Positions 61,461 through 64,000 of a DNA stretch of 64,000 nt are shown here, one piece after another. Below the pieces are notes generated by a model. The model saw nothing but the letters and a program-made list of their open reading frames with translations. It did no database searches and had not been told where the DNA came from. How positions within the stretch are numbered: position 1 is the first letter of the stretch; each line of letters starts with the position of its first letter. Origin of the DNA: Allacma fusca (Eukaryota; Arthropoda; Collembola; Symphypleona; Sminthuridae); assembly GCA_947179485.1 (NCBI GenBank), contig OX359245.1, positions 70,853,067-70,917,066 on the forward strand, given 5' to 3'. Made by a program: the position numbers and the translations under genes.

Positions 61461-63109
61461 GCTTTATTGTCATATTAACACAGTGCAAGCACTGATTTCC
61501 AGTAATAGACAGTTTAAAATACTTAATTTAGGATAGGAATTTGGATTAAAATTATTCTAACAATTTTTACTTAATGCTTCTTAATTAATTAAATATAATG
61601 TATTCATAGATATTGCTACATCGTCGTTTTACAATCCATTTGCTTAATTCATATTGGAAGTCTTTAATATTTATTTGAGAGTGTACATTTCTGGGTATTT
61701 TATTCCACATAATCGCAGTTCTGTATTGAAAAGATCTGTGGTAAAAAGAAGATTTAATAGGAATGTTGAGGAAATGTGAGTTTCTCGTGGTTCTGGTTGT
61801 AGTTGGTTTTATAATTTCAGTTAAACATTGCAGTTTTTCTGGTTGCGATAGTAGTAATTTTGTGAATGATGCAGTTACGTATATGTATTTTTCAATGACT
61901 GTTAAGATACCAAATGTTTCATAAAGATTATTTAAGTCAATTGACTGTTTTTTCCGTTTAACCTTTGAGTTACGACTAGTTAAAGTATGTTTTGGTTTTA
62001 AGAAATTAAAGCTGTACCCTTTTATGGAGATACATTTTAAAAAATGGTCGATAGTTTTTTGACATTTGTTAAGGTATATGTCTGATACAGCACCCCAAAC
62101 AGGTAATGCATATTCTATGTGCGAAAAACATAAGGACTTGAACACTATGTACATAAGTTTTTGAGCAATGTATCGTTTGTGTTTTATTAAAAGAGCACAT
62201 TTTAGAGAGACCATTTTGTTAACGTGCGTGCAGTGCTTATTAAAGTTTAGCGTAGAGTCAAAGTAAACACCTAGGTACTTAAAATTATTTACCCTTTCAA
62301 TTTTATTACCGTTACATAAAATAAAGGGAATGTTGGCTCTATGTCTTGTTCTTGGTTTATGAAATTCCATAAAATAAGTTTTGAGGAAATTAACACTCAT
62401 ATCATTGCTTTCACACCAGTCATGAATTTGCTTCATAACTAGTTCTAAATTAGCTTTGAGTTCGTCAGAGGTTTTTGCTGTGCAAAGTGACGCAATGTCA
62501 TCGGCATTTCAATTAGTGCATGGAAAGTTGATTTTTTCTTTCTGAATCCGAACTGGTTTTATGAGAGTAAATTATTAGTTTCCATAAAATGTATCAATCG
62601 GTTGGCTATCAAAGATTCAAAAAGTTTTGATAAGAATGGAAGTATAGATATAGGTCGATAAGATTGAGGTAGGAATTTGTTGTTGCGTGGTTTGAGTATA
62701 GAAGTAACAGTAGCTATTTTCCAGTCGCGTGGGAATTTACCTTCATATAGGGCATGATTGAAGATTTTACAGAGTAGGGGGGCAAATATTTCAGGATATC
62801 GTTTTATAATCTTGGGTGGAATACCACTTAGCCCCGCTGCTGAACTACCTTTGGTACTTTTAATTATTGCAGTTACTTCATGTGTAGTAATCTCATTGAA
62901 GTTTCTATTACTATAGCAGTTCTGTGATAGGTGTGCTACAAACTTGGTTATGTCTGAGTCTTCATTGTTGTGGTTCAGGACGAAGGCATTTGCAAGCTCG
63001 TCACATATAGCTTCTTTATCCGTTATAGTTACATTGTTAGTTTTCAGTTCTGAAATGCTCGTACTCTGTATGTTTTCCCCAAGTTTTAAATCCTTAATAA
63101 TCAAAATTC
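61461..63109 (-). mobile_element. Truncated LINE (non-LTR retrotransposon)
   Basis: Minus-strand element with the RT and the region after it. The 5' part, including any endonuclease, is missing. The 3' end is marked by the TAATG repeat. Sequence style (YRPISILPFLSK, FKYLGVYFD) fits the Jockey-like group, but the clade is not certain. Confidence 0.8.
61585..63104 (-). pseudogene. LINE reverse transcriptase, broken
   Basis: The upstream piece (63104-62559) has SSAAGLSGIPPKIIKRYPEI, FPRDWKIATVTSILKP and YRPISILPFLSKLFES, the fingers of the RT. A stop follows NNLLS, then QFGFRKKKSTFHALIE is still readable. The next codons jump to NADDIASLCTAKT, the catalytic box, so roughly 90-100 codons of the palm core are deleted at about 62509. 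The remainder (62436-61585) has YLGVYFDSTLNF, CFSHIEYALPVWG and a normal C-terminus. Confidence 0.8.
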
Positions 63110-64000
63110 CAAATTTGTTTCAAGTCCCTGATACTTTTAACCCTGTGACCGAAAAAATCGAGCTTGTTCAATGACACATATTTTAGAAAATCCGGAAAAT
63201 AAATTTCCACAAATTAGGGAAATGAAATATTGTATGGGGAGCTCCCTATTTTTGACTAATACAGTGAATTATCCGTGGTGGTTTCGTCTTAGCTGGCATT
63301 CCCTCTTTAATGGCATCAAAAAACCCTTCAAAAAGTCATTGTCTAAAAACATTAATAGTATATAGTTAACCATTAGTAAAATACAGTGGCATCCCTATAT
63401 AGTGGCAGGAATTTGTTACTCCCTTGGAAACCACTATATATAAAATTCACTGTAGAGGGAGAAAGATTTTTAACATGGGAAATACAGTAGAGAAGCTGTA
63501 ATTATGACACATTTGCATGGTTTTTCAAGAGCCCAGTGGGAGATCAGGGAAATTGTTAGATACGTGCTTTTTGTTGGGTCCATTCTGTCACCTCTCGTCT
63601 TAGGTTTTGCTCTTCACATCTTCTGCTATTTCAAGTAAGATCTCGGATTACTGTTTACAATGAAAATTATTCTGGAAACATAAACGCGTTCATTTGACCA
63701 TTTAATATGAAAGCTCTTCAAATTTAAATTTAAATTCATTAAAAAGAACATTATTTGTAGTTTCTCCTAGAGATGCTAATCTTGAAATTCCAATTAAAAT
63801 CAAAATGAAAATATAACCATAAGCTCTCCGAAGATGGCAGAGATGTTTAAAACCATGACATTTTGATGTGGTTGATTTCCCCGTTAACTGACATGAGTCT
63901 TTTTGGATATTGATTGCGCTCCTATCAGCCCTAAATGCATTGTGGTGTCACCTTGGAATTCTTGAGATTTGTCATGAATAGGTCTGTCCGTTGCGATCGA
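63110..64000. other. Spacer with a very small MITE
   Basis: No gene seen. At 63384-63452 is a 69-bp piece flanked by TA, with ends CAGTGGCATCCCTATATAG and, reversed, CAGTGAATTTTATATATAG, like a tiny Tc1/pogo MITE. Confidence 0.45.

Overview
This is animal nuclear DNA, probably from an arthropod. The support is short GT-AG introns, AT-rich spacers full of hAT-type MITEs, a Polinton/Maverick, a LINE, and two exons of a class B (secretin-family) GPCR. I cannot name the species. No rRNA, tRNA or CRISPR array was seen. Only small exonic pieces look like host genes.

Region 1 (1-28685) is one giant Ty3/gypsy-like LTR retrotransposon of about 28.8 kb; the window starts inside its 5' LTR. Over the 483 nt that can be compared without dispute, the two LTRs are identical, so the insertion looks recent. 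Order: 5' LTR; a 3.15 kb leader with two kinds of internal repeat; ORF1 (3646-6993); Gag with a CCHC knuckle (open 6994-10212); Pol (protease, RT, RNase H, a very long insert, DD35E integrase; 10233-16004); a cluster of small coiled-coil reading frames overlapped by an extension of the pol frame (16005-17433); two 108-residue proteins; an SR-rich protein with a hydrophobic C-terminal part (about 18274-20466); a 1201-residue protein of unknown family (20498-24103); a small protein with signal peptide and transmembrane segment, env-like only in layout (24759-25490); a 2.6 kb 3' region; polypurine tract; 3' LTR. Several neighbouring frames are divided only by one stop codon in the same frame. The clearest case is ORF1/Gag, where Gag has no ATG for 1.6 kb after the stop. 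This suggests readthrough or another non-canonical expression route and is the most novel system in the window.

Region 2 (28676-39934) is non-coding host DNA with several non-autonomous hAT-like elements whose 8-bp target duplications can be read directly. One keeps a fossil BED zinc-finger exon. There is also a small pogo-like MITE and one arm (about 30870-31620) of an inverted segmental duplication whose other arm is at about 58340-59090.

Region 3 (39935-56033) is a 16.1 kb Polinton with 6-bp target duplications (GTAGCT) and TIRs built from 61-bp repeats. It encodes a BIR-like protein, penton-like protein, basic virion protein, major capsid protein, adenain-like protease, integrase, packaging ATPase, protein-primed DNA polymerase B and several unknowns. 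MCP, protease and PolB are frameshifted, and integrase and ATPase carry premature stops, so this copy is a recent fossil. It sits inside an older hAT-like element that landed on a sequence resembling a splice acceptor.

Region 4 (56043-64000) holds another hAT MITE, the second copy of the duplicated exon, hormone-receptor-domain exons of a class B GPCR (60747-61052), and a truncated LINE with a deletion in its RT core and a (TAATG)7 tail.
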